40,312 nucleotides of DNA from the IMG/VR virus record IMGVR_UViG_3300017782_000057, positions 1-40,312 of that record; one strand, 5' to 3'. Source of the DNA: a virus. A program made the translations under genes and the position numbers. The stretch's first letter is position 1, and each line of letters starts with the position of its first letter. The notes under the pieces are model-generated. The model was not told the origin of the DNA. It was given only the letters and a program-made list of their open reading frames with translations, and ran no database searches. Positions 38,286 through 40,312 of this stretch are shown here, in pieces.

Positions 38286-38519
38286 TTAACTAACCTCACT
38301 TAAAGATACTTTATAAGTTCTATTGTCTAATTTCGCATATAATCCTATTTCGTCATTAGAAGGATTTCCACTTTTTATACTGTCTTTGCCTAATGCTACA
38401 AATAAAAAAGTTCTGTTAGCCATCCTAGAAACAGCATTATAATCTGTTGTAAACTCTACATTATTTTGTTTGCCCAATACTTCATCGTGCAAAAACTTTA
38501 AATCGTCTTGCTTACTCAT
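38286..38519 (-). CDS. Small virion-region protein (77 aa)
   Basis: 77 residues starting MSKQDDLKFLHDEVLGKQNN, with a beta-rich end (IGLYAKLDNRTYKVSLSEVS). No recognised family. It overlaps the end of the preceding gene by eight bases and its stop directly abuts the next ATG. Position suggests a minor tail or assembly protein. Confidence 0.6.
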   Translation of the reverse strand: MSKQDDLKFLHDEVLGKQNNVEFTTDYNAVSRMANRTFLFVALGKDSIKSGNPSNDEIGLYAKLDNRTYKVSLSEVS

Positions 38520-38958
38520 TGCTACCTGCGTCCACTTCTATTTCCATTCCATATATTTCACAACCACCTGTTATCCAAGTAGGTGTTTTTATTTTTAACT
38601 TTATAACCTTAGCCCTAGAAGTCGCCTTAACAGAATGAATACCTCTCTTAGTCAACTTTTTAAAATTAAGAATATGACAAGGTGTCTCTTCAAAATCCTT
38701 ATAAACATATACTGTTATAGCTTTTTGACATAAGTAACTCATTGATATTCTGCGAATTTTTACACTTGTTTGATAATCTACTAACTTAAACCACTTTGTA
38801 CTTCTTACTGATTCGTAAAACTCTTGACCCACAGAATTACTATTTAATGCTCGTAACCTCCATACTGCTGAACCACCTTGACTAGCATAATTGTAAATAG
38901 GCTGACTAATAATAGTTGTCGAAGGTGGCGTATATACCTGATGATTTGCTTGTGCCAT
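38512..38958 (-). CDS. Tail-region beta-rich protein (148 aa)
   Basis: ATG 38958 overlaps the stop of the giant tail gene (TAATG), so it is preferred to the upstream TTG at 38985, which would add nine residues. The product (MAQANHQVYTPPSTTIISQP start) is beta-rich with SVGQEFYESVRSTKWFKLVD and VIKLKIKTPTWITGGCEIYG segments. It resembles small tail-tip or fibre-attachment domains in layout only. Coupling to the nozzle-like gene suggests a tail role. Confidence 0.62.
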   Translation of the reverse strand: MAQANHQVYTPPSTTIISQPIYNYASQGGSAVWRLRALNSNSVGQEFYESVRSTKWFKLVDYQTSVKIRRISMSYLCQKAITVYVYKDFEETPCHILNFKKLTKRGIHSVKATSRAKVIKLKIKTPTWITGGCEIYGMEIEVDAGSNE

Positions 38959-40312
38959 TACTGTTCTATTCCTTTCTCTAGCCAACCTGCCATAGGTACA
39001 ATTCCCTGTTCAGGCTCTATAGGATTACTAGGATAATAAGTAATCAATTCAACCTGTTCTTCTAATAAGGGGTCGTAACCGTAGTTAGTTGTATTTAATA
39101 AGTTTTCAGGATAGTATGATTGCACCGAACCTGAATAGTCTTCATCTTGACCTGAAATGTCTACAAGTCTATAAATAATTGCGTAAGCAACCTCTCCACT
39201 ATAAGCACTATTACCTGTATTTTTTATTGGTCTATATCTTTGAAGACTGCCTGTTGTATTTTCGTCTAATTGATATATATGAAAAAACTCAAACGTGTAA
39301 GTAACATTATTTCCAAACTTGTGCACGTTATGTTGTGTTGTCCCCATATACCTTGCTATTTTTGCCGATTGACTTCCCATAGCTGTTATTAGCGTAGTAG
39401 TATTACCTGTTGAATTAAAATCGGTGCTATGGTTTGCCAATCTACTCCAATATGGAAAATGTTCGTAAGAGTCTCCTGAACCGTTTTCATCTGCTGTAGA
39501 TGTGCTACTATTTACTACATTTATAGAAGGTAATACAAAATTACTTGAGTTTTCTCCATCGTCCTGACTAGAGTTTGCATCAGGTTTTATATCTATCCAT
39601 TTCCTCCAATTATAAACATCAGGAATAAATAAGAAAAACCCTACACTTGAATTAAATTTTTGAATAGGTTGTTGTGTGTAACTAGAGTTTTTCCATTTTA
39701 AAGCAACAATACTTTGATTATGACTTTCAGGAACTATCCCATTTCCAATAGATTGGTAGTCTCCTGAGTTGTAAACATAATTAACATCTAACCCTCCATT
39801 TAATTGGTCTTGAAAAAACCTAACTTGGAGATTGTAGGGAGGGGAAGAATTTTCACAAAACACTCTATTAAAAATAAAATTTTGAGGAGACCCATTATAT
39901 TCTGTTGGGTCTAGCCTTAATAGATTCCCTACTATTAATTTCCTTGTAGAACTAATACTTTCATAAATATTATTATCGCTAATTAACTCTAAGAAAATAT
40001 AGTCTTCATCGCAAAAATAACCGTGACTCAATTTTCCATTTGAATTTGTAAAGTCAGTTTCAGTTAAAAAATACCTAAACAAATCTGAGCCTGAATGATA
40101 ACTTTTTAAACCAAAAAATGTTCCTGCTGTATTTGAGTGACCTGATACCTCATAAGTAGGTGTAGCCCCACCTCCGGGTGCACTCGCTGTAGCATTTGTA
40201 CTAATAGCTACTTCTCCTGCACTATTATCAACGCCCGTTATAAGAACTGTTTGAGCATCAGGTAAACCATATCCGGCTATAGTCATACCAACTCCTAAGT
40301 TAGTCAAACTAC
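38958..40312 (-). CDS. Giant tail protein, C-terminal part; continues across the window ends
   Basis: This open frame enters from the right edge; the first possible start in it (TTG at 40307) is very probably internal, because the frame joins the ORF at 1-2712 when the ACTAC ends are overlapped. The seam falls in LTNLGVGMTIAGYGLPDAQT, an Ig-like/virion repeat pattern (G-M-T-I-x-G-x-G-L-P) whose first strand (ITSEQFTNTAFFGG and TATAGSNILTGSS) lies in the other part. The rest is beta-rich with aromatic residues (NTAGTFFGLKSYHSGSDLFR) and a C-terminal EPEQGIVPMAGWLEKGIEQ. It is the distal part of the nozzle-like tail protein. Confidence 0.72.
   Translation of the reverse strand, partial: SLTNLGVGMTIAGYGLPDAQTVLITGVDNSAGEVAISTNATASAPGGGATPTYEVSGHSNTAGTFFGLKSYHSGSDLFRYFLTETDFTNSNGKLSHGYFCDEDYIFLELISDNNIYESISSTRKLIVGNLLRLDPTEYNGSPQNFIFNRVFCENSSPPYNLQVRFFQDQLNGGLDVNYVYNSGDYQSIGNGIVPESHNQSIVALKWKNSSYTQQPIQKFNSSVGFFLFIPDVYNWRKWIDIKPDANSSQDDGENSSNFVLPSINVVNSSTSTADENGSGDSYEHFPYWSRLANHSTDFNSTGNTTTLITAMGSQSAKIARYMGTTQHNVHKFGNNVTYTFEFFHIYQLDENTTGSLQRYRPIKNTGNSAYSGEVAYAIIYRLVDISGQDEDYSGSVQSYYPENLLNTTNYGYDPLLEEQVELITYYPSNPIEPEQGIVPMAGWLEKGIEQ

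Overview
The window looks like the essentially complete genome of an uncultivated, AT-rich tailed phage (Caudoviricetes, most likely short-tailed), cut at an arbitrary point inside a tail gene. The first five and last five bases are identical (ACTAC). Joining the ends over that overlap restores one reading frame of about 1353 codons, so the molecule is probably circular or circularly permuted, about 40.3 kb. The virion gene order (small terminase, large terminase, portal, scaffold, capsid, adaptors, nozzle-like tail protein, internal virion proteins, fibres, lysis) resembles that of podoviruses. The AITANTAKVGITTTQA-type fibre repeats recall marine phages. Strong AAGGAG ribosome binding sites argue against a Bacteroidetes host, but the host cannot be named. 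No integrase, RNA polymerase, DNA polymerase, helicase or ribosomal/tRNA gene was recognised, so replication probably relies on host machinery.

Layout. (1) Minus strand, 12076 down to 1 and then, through the joined ends, 40312 down to 24127: one late block of about 28 kb. It holds a terminase-like small protein, two tiny ORFs, a membrane/coiled-coil protein, the large terminase, portal, scaffold, capsid, two basic proteins, two adaptor-like proteins, the giant tail protein, ejection-type proteins including one of 2305 residues, collagen-like and repeat-rich fibres, and a lysis cassette with a GH108 endolysin. It ends at a hairpin terminator (24030-24054). (2) About 12.1-12.7 kb: a divergent control region with an AT-rich promoter zone followed by about 450 bases of hairpin-rich non-coding sequence. 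(3) Plus strand, 12735-17950: an early block led by an ArdC-like antirestriction protein, followed by small unknown proteins, a ribbon-helix-helix protein and an HNH nuclease, closed by two terminators near 18 kb. (4) Minus strand, 23649 down to 18067: a convergent early/replication block with an HTH protein, RecB-like exonuclease, SSB-like protein, replication-initiator-like protein, three further PD-(D/E)XK-like nucleases, a DUF1599-like protein, zinc-ribbon proteins and tiny membrane proteins, mostly with overlapping stops and starts. (5) A lone plus-strand ORF (23806-24018) between the minus blocks.

The most unusual feature is in block 3. At three gene boundaries (13805, 14735, 16280) the sequence folds as a tRNA acceptor stem stacked on a T-arm with a 7-base T-loop, joined by only 11-12 bases instead of the D and anticodon arms. 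All three have the same 13-pair geometry with different stem sequences, lie 14-17 bases after a stop codon, and precede a shared A-rich leader plus ribosome binding site. I suggest they punctuate the polycistronic early mRNA as minimal substrates for tRNA-processing enzymes. A related, weaker element ending in CCA (12634) and an 18-pair hairpin (15998) occupy similar positions.
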